From Candidatus Brevundimonas colombiensis (GTDB taxonomy: Bacteria; Pseudomonadota; Alphaproteobacteria; Caulobacterales; Caulobacteraceae), in the NCBI GenBank assembly GCA_029202665.1, contig CP119326.1:434001-498000 (forward strand): 64,000 nt of DNA. The letters are read 5' to 3'. This document shows positions 1 through 10,439 of the stretch, in pieces. The notes below the pieces were generated by a model. That model searched no databases. It worked only from the letters and a program-made list of their open reading frames with translations, and was not told the DNA's origin. The translations under genes and the position numbers were made by a program. Each line of letters starts with the position of its first letter. Within the stretch, counting starts at the first letter, position 1.

Positions 1-1199
1 CAGCCCGGCCGCGTCCTGCAGCCGACGATAGCGGTCCGAAAAGCCCGCCTCGCCCGTCGTGGCCCAGGCCTCGTCGATCATGGCCGGATAGGCGGCGCGT
101 CTCGGCGCATCGGCCGCGTGGTCGCCGGTCTCCAGCCCCGCCGACGGCGCCGACAGCGTCAGCCCCCTGGGTCGGCTCAGCGTCACCAGATCGCCCGCCG
201 CCTCGATCTTCAGATCGTCTGCGCCGGTCTCGACCGCCATCCCCTGGGCCGTGGGGATCAGGGTCAGGTCGACCGTGCGCCGCCCGCCGCCATAGCCCTT
301 GCCGGGCGCCAGCGCCGTCACCGCCGCGAACCGGTCGCCCACCAGCGGATCGGTCAGCCAGATCGCCTTGGTCGCCCCGGCCATCCGCGCCACCAGGGTC
401 GCCGAGCCGTCGTCGGACCGATCCACCTCGACGCCGGTGGCGGCGGGCGCGGTCCCGCCCAGGGTCACGGTCCAGGTTCCGCCCTGCCCCTGGGCCGCCA
501 CGCCCATTGTCTCGGGCGCGGCGATCCGCATGGCGGTGTAACCCGGCCCCGCCGCCCAGCGCGCGTCCCTGGCCGGGCCCAGCTGTCTGGCGCCGGTCAT
601 GTCCATCCGCGCGGGGGTGTCGAACACGATCCACACCGCGTCGCCGCGCCGGAACACCGCCGCGCCCACCGGCGCATCCCACTGGAAGGTCAGGATGGTC
701 TTGTCGGCGCTGGTCTCGGCCTTGACCGGCACCACCGCCTGGGTCGTCTGCGGCTTGGCGGCGTCCGCGCCCTGCGGCGCCTTGCCCGGCGCATAGAGGT
801 TCAGCCAGACCGCCCCGTCCGCCACGCCCGAACGCGCGTCGGCCCCCTCTTGCAGGGTGATGATCAGGTCCGTGCCGCCCGCCCGCGCGACCCGCGTCTC
901 GACCGACTTCACCCCGGCGGGCGGATCGACCTTCAGGCGCGACACATCGGGCGCCGCCGTGGTGCCCAGCCGCACCACCACCTTGTCGCCCTGGCGGCTG
1001 ACGCGCGTCCGCACCCCGATGACGCCGCCGAATTCAACACGGGTGAACTCGGCGTTCTGGCCGATGCCGATGGACAGCGGATCGCGCGACCGTCCCGCCT
1101 CCTGCGCCAGTGGCGACAGCGGAGAAAGCACGACGGCGCCGGCCGCGGCGGCCGCCACGGTCGTCTTCAGAATACGCTTGGTCGGCGCGGCCCCGGACA
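1..1199 (-). CDS. secreted hypothetical protein, 3' end outside window
   Basis: The reverse strand stays open from an ATG at 1199 to the window edge, about 399 codons, so the C-terminus is missing. The protein starts MSGAAPTKRILKTT, followed by an Ala/Val-rich hydrophobic stretch and an LAQEA cleavage-like site, which looks like a signal peptide. The rest is Thr/Val/Gly-rich and probably beta-structured. Near the edge it turns into a helical segment (ATTGEAGFSDRYRRLQD). I do not recognise a named domain. Frame and codon use match the neighbouring genes, so I regard it as real, but no function is assigned. A larger periplasmic protein with C-terminal repeats is possible. Confidence 0.75.
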
Positions 1200-1322
1200 T
1201 ATCTTCCGACCCATGCCGCAAAAGCCCTTTAATCGCGGTTAACCGCCGTTCACCGTGACGACGACGCCATAGGACAACCCGTCCACGCGACAACGCCGCT
1301 TCCAGCGCGCATAATCGGTCCC

Positions 1323-1712
1323 ATGACGGACTATCCGCGCCTCAGCACGATCAAGACCGGCCTGGCCTGCCGCTGCCCCCGCTGCGGCAAGGGCGCCCTG
1401 TTCAAGGGCTATCTGACCCTGCGCGAGGCCTGCGAGGACTGCGGGCTCAGCTACAGCTTCGCCGACCCGGCGGACGGCCCGGCCTTCTTCGTCATGACGG
1501 CGGTCGGGGTGGTGGGCATGATCCTGCTGATGATCTTCGACTTCACCGTCCATCCGCCGATCTGGGTTCACGGGGTGGTCACCCTGCCCATCCTGATCGG
1601 CCTGTGCTTGGGCTGCCTGCGCCCCTTCAAGGCCTGGCTGGTCGCCGAACAATATATCCACAAGGCCGCCCCGCCCGAGTTCTCCTCCAACGGCAAACAC
1701 GGGCCGTTCTAA
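1323..1712 (+). CDS. DUF983 family membrane protein
   Basis: A 129-aa protein. An N-terminal zinc-ribbon-like part carries two Cys pairs (CPRCGKG near residue 18 and CEDCGLS near residue 38). Two transmembrane helices follow, around residues 57-73 and 83-101. This Cys-rich start plus two C-terminal helices is the DUF983 architecture, widespread in alphaproteobacteria and of unknown function. It lies divergent from the partial secreted protein with 123 bp between them. A long extragenic inverted repeat follows the stop. Confidence 0.85.
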   Translation: MTDYPRLSTIKTGLACRCPRCGKGALFKGYLTLREACEDCGLSYSFADPADGPAFFVMTAVGVVGMILLMIFDFTVHPPIWVHGVVTLPILIGLCLGCLRPFKAWLVAEQYIHKAAPPEFSSNGKHGPF

Positions 1713-1721
1713 TCCCAGATG

Positions 1722-1796
1722 TCGTCCTTCCGGGCCGCGCATCGCGCGGAACCCGGACCCCTTGCGGGTTCGTCCTTCGGACGCCCCGGAATGACG
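1722..1796. repeat. extragenic inverted repeat, family A copy 1
   Basis: The segment starts GTCGTCCTTCCGG and ends CCCCGGAATGACG, with CCCGGACCCC and GGGTTCGTCC in the middle. The same blocks recur at 45363-45490 and 48387-48515, always between genes or at a gene end. It fills the gap between two convergent genes and could fold into a long hairpin. Confidence 0.7.
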
Positions 1797-1806
1797 GTGT
1801 ATCGGG

Positions 1807-2385
1807 TCAGGCCTCCACCACCGTCAGCTCGGGCCATCGCGCCCGCGCATTCTCGATCACCTTGGTCCAGCTCCTGGCCACCGGCCGGTTCGGATTGGGC
1901 CGGATGGTCATGGAGAAGACGTCCTCCAGCCCGAACGGCGCGGCGACGGTGAGTGTATCGTCCGCCTCCAGCCGCACCCCGACCGCGAAGGTCGGCGCCA
2001 CGAACCGCCCCAGCGCCTCGTCGGTCGATTTCAGCGCCTCATAGGGTTCGCCGAACCGATCCTGAAACCACAGATGCACCCGCGCCTGGTTGCGCACCTC
2101 GACCCGGCTGCGGAACGGTTCGTCGAAGGCGGCGGCGACCCGTTTGATGACCCCGTCCTCGGCCTCGTAGGACAGGTCCGACCCGTCGAAATAGGCCAGG
2201 TCGTAATCCTTGACCCCATACCCCGCCGGGCGTCCGGTCCGCACGTTCCACACCGCCTGATAGACAGCGCCGGACACCAGCCGCCAATCCGGCAGGTCCA
2301 GTTCCCGCACCGTGGTCAGGACATGCATCAGGCCGGGGTCGGCCCGAACGATGTCGGTCAGTTCCTTGTTCAGGGCGTCGGTCAT
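1807..2385 (-). CDS. nucleotidyltransferase family protein (COG3575 type)
   Basis: A 192-aa soluble protein. The segment SGAVYQAVWN followed by GVKDYDLAYFDGSDLSYEAED (residues about 38-76) matches the conserved core of the COG3575/DUF925 nucleotidyltransferase-like family, in which the DYDL-type acidic motif would bind metal. The C-terminal part (FSMTIRPNPNR near residue 160) is also typical. The substrate is unknown. It stands alone, convergent with the DUF983 gene, and family A repeats flank it on both sides. Confidence 0.8.
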   Translation of the reverse strand: MTDALNKELTDIVRADPGLMHVLTTVRELDLPDWRLVSGAVYQAVWNVRTGRPAGYGVKDYDLAYFDGSDLSYEAEDGVIKRVAAAFDEPFRSRVEVRNQARVHLWFQDRFGEPYEALKSTDEALGRFVAPTFAVGVRLEADDTLTVAAPFGLEDVFSMTIRPNPNRPVARSWTKVIENARARWPELTVVEA

Positions 2386-2454
2386 GCCCTTCTCTTAGCG
2401 GCCCCGCCGGGCGCGGGGGAGTGGCGGCGAACCAGCATCCACAGCCTCTTTTCC

Positions 2455-2582
2455 TCGTCATCCTAGGCCTTGCGCCTAGGATCCATACTCCCGGTGCATG
2501 GGGTGAAGGACGCAAGGCAAAAACCGTCTCTATACGGACAGGTCTGCGTTTATGGGTCCTAGGCACAAGGCCTAGGATGACG
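2455..2582. repeat. extragenic inverted repeat, family A-like, CCTAGG-rich
   Basis: The outer ends are CTCGTCATCCTAGG and CCTAGGATGACGG. Inside lie CCTAGGCCTTGCGCCTAGG near the left end and CCTAGGCACAAGGCCTAGG near the right end, so the element is a nested inverted repeat. It separates the nucleotidyltransferase start from the thiD stop. It shares the CGTCATCC/GGATGACG termini with the copies at 6079 and 44141. Confidence 0.65.
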
Positions 2583-2601
2583 GTGTGGCGGGCAGGTTGC
2601 T

Positions 2602-3441
2602 CTACCCCCGCACCGGCCAACCGTGGTCCAGCGGGCCGTGACCGCCGCCCAGGCCCGGCGCGCGGCGGATCGCCTCGCCGACATAGGCCCAGGCTTCGGC
2701 GACCGCGACCTCCAGCGGCCGCCCCAGCGCCAGACCCGCCGCGCAGGCGCTGGCCAGGGTGCAGCCGGTGCCGTGAGTGTGGCGGGTGTCGATCCGCTCG
2801 GCCTCCAGCGCCGTCTCGCCGTCCGGGGTCATCAGCAGGTCGATCACCATCGTCCCCGGCACATGGCCGCCCTTCATCAGCACCGCCCGTGCGCCCATGG
2901 CCAGCAGGGCCTCGCCCGCCCGTCGCTGGCCGTCCAGGTCCTGGACCGCGATGCCGGTCAGGGCCTCGGCCTCGGGCGCATTGGGCGTCAGCAACGCCGC
3001 GCGCGGGATCATCAGCCGCTTCACCGCCTCGACCGCCGCGTCGGGCAACAGCGGATGTCCGCCCTTGGCCACCATGACCGGATCGACCACGGCGGGGGCG
3101 TCGGCGCCGTCCAGCAGGGCGGCGACCGTCTCCACCACCTCGACCGAGCCCAGCATTCCGGTCTTGAAGGCGTCGGTCCCGATGTCGTCCAGCACCGCCC
3201 GACCCTGCGCCGCGATCAGGTCCAGCGGCAGGGGATGGACGCCGTGAACCCCCAGGGTGTTCTGCACCGTGATGGCCGTGATGGCGGTCGCCGCATAGCC
3301 GCCCATCATCGTCACGGCCTTGATATCGGCCTGGATTCCGGCCCCGCCGCCCGAGTCGGACCCGGCCAGGATCAGCACCCGGCCCATTTTTCTGGCGCTA
3401 TCGCCGCCCGCGCGGCGGGCGTCTGTTTGAGGGCTGCTCAT
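2602..3441 (-). CDS. thiD: hydroxymethylpyrimidine/phosphomethylpyrimidine kinase
   Basis: A 279-aa ribokinase-fold kinase. It phosphorylates HMP and then HMP-P to HMP-PP for thiamine synthesis. GSDSGGGAGIQADIK near residue 28 is the substrate-binding motif, and HTHGTGCTLASA near the C-terminus holds the anion hole and catalytic Asp region. The chosen ATG at 3441 overlaps the stop of sugE (ATGA). An internal ATG at MGRVLIL, 19 residues later, is an alternative start and would give a more standard length. It is the last gene of the folP-DUF486-sugE-thiD run. No TPP riboswitch is seen here; the riboswitch sits at thiC. Confidence 0.93.
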   Translation of the reverse strand: MSSPQTDARRAGGDSARKMGRVLILAGSDSGGGAGIQADIKAVTMMGGYAATAITAITVQNTLGVHGVHPLPLDLIAAQGRAVLDDIGTDAFKTGMLGSVEVVETVAALLDGADAPAVVDPVMVAKGGHPLLPDAAVEAVKRLMIPRAALLTPNAPEAEALTGIAVQDLDGQRRAGEALLAMGARAVLMKGGHVPGTMVIDLLMTPDGETALEAERIDTRHTHGTGCTLASACAAGLALGRPLEVAVAEAWAYVGEAIRRAPGLGGGHGPLDHGWPVRG

Positions 3442-3782
3442 GCAGGGGCTCCCGAAAACAGCTTCAATCCGACGATCCCCGCCACGATCAGCAGGATGCA
3501 CACCGCCCTGACCGCCGTCGCCGGCTCGCCATGGACCAGCACCCCGACCACCGCCGCCCCGACCGCGCCGATGCCGGTCCACACCGCATAGGCCGTGCCG
3601 ATCGGCAGCTTCTGCGTCGCCACCCACAACAGGATCATGCTGCCGGCCAGCGCCACGCCCACGCCCAGCGACGCCAGCGGCCGGTTCAGGCCGACGGTCT
3701 TCAGGCCCGAGGCCCACAGGACCTCCAGCAGACCGGCGACCACCAGCGTCGCCCACGGATTGATCGACATGACCCAGGACAT
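3438..3782 (-). CDS. sugE: SMR-family guanidinium exporter-like protein (SugE/Gdx)
   Basis: A 114-aa small multidrug resistance family protein with four transmembrane helices. The membrane-embedded Glu lies in GLLEVLWASGLK (residues about 17-28). GTAYAVWTGIGAVGA (about 62-76) is nearly identical to E. coli SugE/Gdx, the subgroup that exports guanidinium rather than hydrophobic cations. Such proteins work as dual-topology dimers in the inner membrane. A second ATG at residue 6 (MSINPW) may be the true start. The gap to the upstream gene is only 42 bp, and no guanidine riboswitch is apparent. Confidence 0.9.
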   Translation of the reverse strand: MSWVMSINPWATLVVAGLLEVLWASGLKTVGLNRPLASLGVGVALAGSMILLWVATQKLPIGTAYAVWTGIGAVGAAVVGVLVHGEPATAVRAVCILLIVAGIVGLKLFSGAPA

Positions 3783-3824
3783 GCGGCTCAGATGGCGCAG
3801 CCCGTCGACCAGGGCAAGCCGCGA

Positions 3825-4181
3825 TCAGGCGCCCAGCGGCCCCTTGAAGATGAAGAAGGCCCCCAGGCCGATGAAGGCGAAGCCGACCAGATGGTTCACC
3901 GTCAGCTTCTCGCCCAGATACAGCACCGAGAACCCGGCGAAGACCAGGAGGGTGATCACCTCCTGCATCGTCTTCAACTCGGCGGGCGAATAGACCTTGA
4001 TGCCGATCCGGTTGGCCGGCACCGCCAGCCAGTATTCGAAGAAGGCGATGCTCCAGCTGGCCATCACCAGCAGCCACAACGGCTTGTGCTCGAACTTCAG
4101 GTGCCCGTACCAGGCGAAGGTCATGAAGACGTTGGACAGGGCCAACATGACGATGGGGGCGATGTAGGACATCAGGGGCAT
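3825..4181 (-). CDS. DUF486 family (DMT-like) membrane protein
   Basis: A 118-aa integral membrane protein with four predicted helices. The segments NVFMTFAWYGHLKF, FFEYWLAVPANRIG and AELKTMQEVITLLVF are the hallmarks of DUF486, a small drug/metabolite-transporter-like family without a known substrate. It sits between folP (35 bp upstream) and sugE (42 bp downstream) on the same strand, probably in one transcript. Confidence 0.85.
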   Translation of the reverse strand: MPLMSYIAPIVMLALSNVFMTFAWYGHLKFEHKPLWLLVMASWSIAFFEYWLAVPANRIGIKVYSPAELKTMQEVITLLVFAGFSVLYLGEKLTVNHLVGFAFIGLGAFFIFKGPLGA

Positions 4182-4216
4182 GGGCGACGCTGCGGCGGTT
4201 GATCCCCGTCCTTAGC

Positions 4217-5080
4217 TCAACCGCGACCGAACGTCGCGTCCGTTCGACCGGCCCCGCGAACCGCCGCCTGCACCTTCAGCGCCTGCACCGTCTCGCGCAC
4301 GTCATGGACCCGCACCATCCGCGCCCCGCGCGCCGCCGCCGCCAGCGCCAGCGCCAATGATCCGCCCAGCCGGTCCGTCGCCTCGACCGCCGTCGGGTCG
4401 ATCGCCTGGATGGTGCGCTTTCGGCTGGCGGCGTACAGCACCGGAAACCCCAGTTCGACCAGCGCCCCCAGCCCCGCCGTCAGCGTCAGATTGTGCGCCA
4501 GCGTCTTGCCGAAGCCGACGCCGGGGTCCAGCCATATCCGCTCGCGCGCCACCCCCGCCGCTATCGCCGCACCGGCCCGCGCGGCCAGATAATCCGCCAC
4601 CTCGGCGACCACATCCTCGTAACAGGGATCAGCCTGCATGGTGCGCGGCTCGCCCCTCATGTGCATCAGAACCACCTCGCAGCCCAGTTCGGCGGCGACG
4701 ACTGCGCTGTCGAACGCATGGGTCAAGGCGGTGACGTCGTTCCACAGGCCCGCGCCGACGGAGACCGCCGCACGGGCGACAGCGGGCTTCATCGTATCGA
4801 CGCTGATCAAACCGTCCCACCGCGCGCGGATGGCGGCGATGACGGGCGCGACCCGTTCAATCTCCTCGACCTCGGAAACGGGTTGCGCACCGGGGCGGGT
4901 GCTTTCACCCCCGATATCCAGCACGTCAGCCCCCTGATCGACCAGCCGCATCGCCTGATCGACGGCCTGTTCGGTGGAGGCCCAGCGTCCGCCGTCGGAA
5001 AAGCTGTCGGGCGTCACATTGACGATGCCCATGACTTTTGGAGGCAACCGCGACATCATCTCATCCATGATTACAAACAT
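4217..5080 (-). CDS. folP: dihydropteroate synthase
   Basis: A 287-aa TIM-barrel enzyme joining p-aminobenzoate to 6-hydroxymethyl-dihydropterin pyrophosphate in folate synthesis. Visible motifs are GIVNVTPDSFSDGG (about 18-31), GGESTRPGA (about 57-65), SVDTMKP, LWNDVTAL, MHMRGEP, WLDPGVGFGK and the C-terminal RVHDV. Several ATGs lie close together at the start (MFVIMDEMMSRL); MSRLPPKVMG may be the true start. folP commonly follows ftsH in alphaproteobacteria, and here rnk and a small hypothetical gene lie between them. It heads a four-gene minus-strand run. Confidence 0.95.
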   Translation of the reverse strand: MFVIMDEMMSRLPPKVMGIVNVTPDSFSDGGRWASTEQAVDQAMRLVDQGADVLDIGGESTRPGAQPVSEVEEIERVAPVIAAIRARWDGLISVDTMKPAVARAAVSVGAGLWNDVTALTHAFDSAVVAAELGCEVVLMHMRGEPRTMQADPCYEDVVAEVADYLAARAGAAIAAGVARERIWLDPGVGFGKTLAHNLTLTAGLGALVELGFPVLYAASRKRTIQAIDPTAVEATDRLGGSLALALAAAARGARMVRVHDVRETVQALKVQAAVRGAGRTDATFGRG

Positions 5081-5342
5081 TCTCGATCGACGGATTCATA
5101 TTCATGAATGGCGATCAGTAGACGCCGTAGCCGAGGCGACTTGGCACGACAACGCTCCCCCTGGCACGCAGCATCATGACAACGCCGACGCAACAGCATC
5201 CATCAAGCTTGGCGACACCATGTCCTCGCGTTCGGGGATATCAGTCACAGACGCTATCGCGTGGGCGCAACAATACCCCGATGAAGTCACGCTCTATCTT
5301 TACGACCTCGGCACCTGGGAACCAGAATCCGAAGATTTCTAA
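5067..5342 (+). CDS. small hypothetical protein
   Basis: An open frame of 91 codons from an ATG at 5067, which overlaps the 5' end of divergent folP by 14 bp. An internal ATG at 5221 would give a 40-aa product. The C-terminal part (VTDAIAWAQQYPDEVTLYLYDLGTWEP) looks protein-like and acidic. The N-terminal part has less convincing composition and no ribosome binding site is obvious. Base composition is clearly lower in G+C than the neighbours. I recognise no family. Confidence 0.4.
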   Translation: MITNILDRRIHIHEWRSVDAVAEATWHDNAPPGTQHHDNADATASIKLGDTMSSRSGISVTDAIAWAQQYPDEVTLYLYDLGTWEPESEDF

Positions 5343-5603
5343 CCATCACCCGCAAGATATTCACTGGCGAACACAGCGAGGTTTGACTTTCGCGCGGCAT
5401 GGGATCAGCCTCTAGCGGTGAACACTCGTTTCGTCAGCCAGGCTCGACGCCTTTCCCACGCGGGACGCCTCGTCGCAGGCTTCTGACCCGGAACGGCCGC
5501 GCGCCATCTGCCCGTTCCGGGCGACGATCCGAACCCCTTCCTCCCGCCGCCCGAACGCCGAAGAACGCGCACGGCGGCGCATGCCACTCCAAGAGAATTT
5601 CCC
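5343..5603. other. intergenic region upstream of rnk
   Basis: About 260 bp without a convincing gene. Short overlapping open frames on both strands are Arg/Pro-rich and look like GC-skew artefacts. The segment probably carries the rnk promoter; I could not identify its -35/-10 boxes. A GAGAA stretch just before 5604 is the likely rnk ribosome binding site. Confidence 0.4.
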
Positions 5604-6017
5604 ATGTCCAAATCCACGCTTCCCGTCCGCCCCGACATCTTCCTCAGCGCCGAGGATCATGAAACCCTGTCGCGCCTGGTCGGCGACATGCCCGGCGAAG
5701 GAGTCACCGGCATGTTGCAGGACGAGCTGGAGCGCGCGATCATCTGCGAACCGGGCGACCTGCCCAAGGGCGCCGTGCCGCTTCACCGCTGGCTGCACTA
5801 TGTCGATGGCCGGTCGACGGAGCCGCGCCGCATCCAGATCGTCCTGCCCAACGAGGCCGACATCGACGCGGGCAAGGTGTCGGTCCTGTCGCACGTGGGC
5901 GCGGGACTGATCGGTCTGGTCGAGGGCTACACCATCTCCTGGAGCGATCCGTCGGGCGCCGAGCGCAGCCTGACGCCGGTGATGATCGAGGACGCCGAAA
6001 TCCTGGCCGACCTCTGA
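5604..6017 (+). CDS. rnk: nucleoside diphosphate kinase regulator-like, GreA/GreB C-terminal domain
   Basis: A 137-aa protein. The second half (RRIQIVLPNEADIDAGKVSVLSHVGAGLIGLVEGYTISW, about 73-111) is the GreA/GreB C-terminal FKBP-like domain as found in Rnk, whose consensus is VSVLAPVGxALLGL. The N-terminal half (DIFLSAEDHETLSRLVGDM) resembles the short Rnk N-terminal helices rather than the long GreA coiled coil, so it may bind RNA polymerase without cleavage activity. It stands alone and ends just before a strong terminator shared with convergent ftsH. Confidence 0.85.
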   Translation: MSKSTLPVRPDIFLSAEDHETLSRLVGDMPGEGVTGMLQDELERAIICEPGDLPKGAVPLHRWLHYVDGRSTEPRRIQIVLPNEADIDAGKVSVLSHVGAGLIGLVEGYTISWSDPSGAERSLTPVMIEDAEILADL

Positions 6018-6035
6018 CCATCGGGCGGGCCTGAA

Positions 6036-6071
6036 AAAACCGGCCGGGAGATCGCTCTCCCGGCCGGTTTT
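6036..6071. terminator. bidirectional intrinsic terminator between rnk and ftsH
   Basis: A perfect 16-bp stem pairs 6036-6051 (AAAACCGGCCGGGAG core) with 6056-6071, with a 4-nt loop. A-rich sequence precedes it and T-rich sequence ends it, so it can work in both directions. It lies between convergent rnk and ftsH. Confidence 0.9.
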
Positions 6072-6078
6072 CCGTGTC

Positions 6079-6110
6079 CGTCATCCTAAGGGTCGAGCCA
6101 GAGGATGACG
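6079..6110. repeat. short inverted repeat, family A ends
   Basis: CGTCATCCT at 6079-6087 is mirrored by AGGATGACG at 6102-6110. These are the same outer termini as in the longer extragenic repeats at 2455 and 44141, here with almost no interior. It may be a decayed or minimal copy. Confidence 0.5.
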
Positions 6111-6128
6111 GCGACTGAAAGACGACCC

Positions 6129-8083
<1,955 letters not shown>

Positions 8084-8087
<4 letters not shown>

Positions 8088-9445
8088 TGAGGTCCTCGGT
8101 CGTCCGCCGCCCCGTTCGGGCCGCCGGTCTGGATGTGTCTGTCTGGGAAAATAGGAGGTTCCATGGCGTTACGCCATCGCGGGGCGGAAATCAGGTCGTC
8201 TTCATGCGTCGTTTCGTCCAGCGCCAGCCTGAGCCGTTCCGCGACAAGCCCGCGCCGTTCGACCCCCGACCCTGCAAGAACCGCACCCTCGCCCCCATCC
8301 CCGCCCTTGTCCCGGACCAAAACAGGCCAGGCCGCCCGCGCCTGAGGCGTCAAGGGCGCCAGCGCCGCCCGGTCCGTGTCCGACAGCTGCGACAATCGCC
8401 CGCGCCCGGCCGCGACCGACCAGCCCGCCTCGGCGGCCGTGAACGCGAACCGCCCGTCCCACACCGCCTCCACCCCCGGCGTCAGCCTCAGGGGCGCCGC
8501 GCCCTTTCGCGCCATCTCGCCCGCCTCGCGCACCAGGGTCGCGGTCTCGCCCGCCGCCGTGATCCGCGCTCCGCACAGGGTGGCGGTGAAATCCTCGTCC
8601 GCCCGCAGCCGCCGGACCAGCGTCTCCAGCCGCCCGCCGCGTGGCGGAGTCGCCCCGCCGCCCACGCAGACCAGGGCCGCCGCCAGGGTTCGCGCCGGAA
8701 TGTCGCGCGACGCCTCGACCGACGCCGCCCCGACCGTCCTCAGCCCCTGCGCGCCCGAGACCCCGCGCGGTCCCGACACCGGCTGCGGCGCCGCGCCCCC
8801 GGCGGCCAGGGCCTGCCGCGCCCGGCTGCGGCCATAGCGCGGATCGGCGTTGGCGGGGTCCTCGATCCAGTCCGCCCCCTGCGCCCTCAGCCCGTCGCGC
8901 AAGGGTTCGCGCCCCTCGTCCAGCAGCGGCCGCAGCAGCATCAGCCCCCGCCCCTCGGGCCAGACGGGCGACGGCGACCATTCGCGCACCCGCCCCAGCG
9001 TCGCGCCCTCGCGCCGCATCAGATCGGCCTCGGCGATGTCGTCGGCCGTATGGGCGAACAGCACGACCCGCGCCCCGGCCGCCCGCGCCGCCCCGGCGAT
9101 CAGCCGATGCCGCGCCGACCGCGCCGCCGCCGTCAGTCCCGTCCGGGGCTTGTCGCCCTCCCAGCGCAGGCCGCGCCAGTCCGCCCCCGCCGTCATCGCC
9201 GCCTGTCGGGCGAAGCCGTTCCAGCGCGCGCTGTCGGGGTTCAGACCGTGATCCACGCTCAGGGCCAGCAGACGTCTGCCGCGCGCCCCGGCCCATTCGG
9301 TCGCCAGCCGCAGCAGGGCGATGGAATCCCCTCCGCCCGACAGGGCCAGGGCCACAGGCCGCTCGACGTTTCGGCTCAGCCGCGCGTCCAGTCGCGCGAA
9401 GACGCGCTCGGCCAGCCCCCCCGGGTCGGACGTCAGGCGGCGCAC
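8084..9445 (-). CDS. tilS: tRNA(Ile)-lysidine synthetase
   Basis: A 453-aa N-type ATP pyrophosphatase that converts C34 of the tRNA-Ile CAU anticodon to lysidine. The PP-loop SGGGDS is at 36-41, followed by LSVDHGLNPDS and HTADDIAE. The C-terminal half is Ala/Gly-rich and poorly conserved, as often seen in alphaproteobacterial TilS. The start overlaps the end of cpoB by 13 bp and the end overlaps ftsH by 4 bp, giving the common cpoB-tilS-ftsH order. Confidence 0.95.
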
Positions 9446-10320
9446 GCGCCCGTGGTCCGCAGCTGGGCCGCGCGGGCCTTCTGCGGATCGGACGCCGAGG
9501 GCGCATAGCGGCGCGTGAACTCGGCCAGGGCGGCGCAGCCTTGCGGCTTACGCTGGGTCGCGAACAGGGCGTCGGCCAGTTTCAGCGTCGTGTCCGCCGC
9601 CCAGCCGATGCGCGGCCAGTCCTTCAGCGCGGCGGCGTAATAGGGCACCGCCCCCGCCTTGTCGTTGGCCGCGACCCGCAGGTCGCCCAGACGCGAGTTC
9701 GCCTCACGCGATTGCGGCGTGTCGGGCCAGGCCGCGATCACCGTCTCCAGCGCCCGCTCGCCGCGCGGCTTGTCGGTCGACAACAGGGTCACGGCCGCCG
9801 CCAGGTCGCGCGTCGCATCGCCGGTGGGCGAGGTCGCCTCGATCGGCGCGTTCAGCTCGGCCTGGGTCTCCAGCTTCTGGATGCGGGTCTCGGCGTCTCT
9901 CAGCCGGGTCTGCAGGGCCTGATTGTCGCGCGTGGCCTCGTCCAGCTGGAAGGTCAGACGCTCATTGTCGCCGTTGATGCGGCGCACCGTGGCCTCCAGG
10001 TCGCCGAGGCGCCGATCCATCAGGGCGAACTGCCCCTGCAGCGTCACCACCTCGGGGTCCGGTTCGACCAGCACCGGCTGGCCGGCGGCGTTCCTCTGGG
10101 TCAGCGCCCGCTCCAGCCGACGCACGTTGCGGTCCAGCTGGTCCAGGCGGCGGTTGTCCCATTCGGTCCGCTCCATGATGTTGGGCTGGGCCTGCTGAGC
10201 CACGGCGGCGCCGCCCATCAGCACGACCCCGACAGCAGCGGCGACGATGGCGTAGGCGGGGGCGTCGGCAGGGGTGTGGGCGCGAGAGATCGAGAGCTTG
10301 GTCATCCGTCTAGCTTTCAT
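9433..10320 (-). CDS. cpoB: cell division coordinator CpoB (YbgF), TPR protein
   Basis: A periplasmic protein of about 295 aa. The start at 10320 (MKARRMTKLSIS) is preferred over an upstream ATG at 10365; 10305 is also possible. After a hydrophobic signal segment ending near AAVAQQAQ come a coiled coil (NRRLDQLDRNVRRLERAL and two further heptad stretches) and a C-terminal TPR domain with three to four repeats (SREANSRLGDLRVA, AVPYYAAALKDWP, AADTTLKLADALF). CpoB links the Tol machine with peptidoglycan synthases at the septum. A terminator after pal separates the two genes. Confidence 0.92.
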   Translation of the reverse strand: MKARRMTKLSISRAHTPADAPAYAIVAAAVGVVLMGGAAVAQQAQPNIMERTEWDNRRLDQLDRNVRRLERALTQRNAAGQPVLVEPDPEVVTLQGQFALMDRRLGDLEATVRRINGDNERLTFQLDEATRDNQALQTRLRDAETRIQKLETQAELNAPIEATSPTGDATRDLAAAVTLLSTDKPRGERALETVIAAWPDTPQSREANSRLGDLRVAANDKAGAVPYYAAALKDWPRIGWAADTTLKLADALFATQRKPQGCAALAEFTRRYAPSASDPQKARAAQLRTTGACAA

Positions 10321-10379
10321 CGATTTGGGGCCGCCGCAAGGCCGCTGTTGCAGGGTGCGCGCCACAGGAGCCTTTCATG

Positions 10380-10413
10380 AAAAGAGGCGTCGACCCTGAT
10401 CGGCCGACGCCTC
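10380..10413 (-). terminator. intrinsic terminator after pal
   Basis: GAGGCGTCG at 10384-10392 pairs with CGACGCCTC at 10405-10413. Read on the minus strand, the stem is followed by TTTT at 10383-10380. It lies 27 bp beyond the pal stop and before cpoB, so pal and cpoB transcription may be separable. Confidence 0.75.
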
Positions 10414-10439
10414 GCTCATTTCAGCCGTTCAGCCGGCGC

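Noticed and set aside
3783..3824. A guanidine riboswitch before the SugE/Gdx gene
   Set aside because: Only 42 bp separate the genes, too short for a full ykkC-I motif, and no ACGR-type conserved loops are visible.
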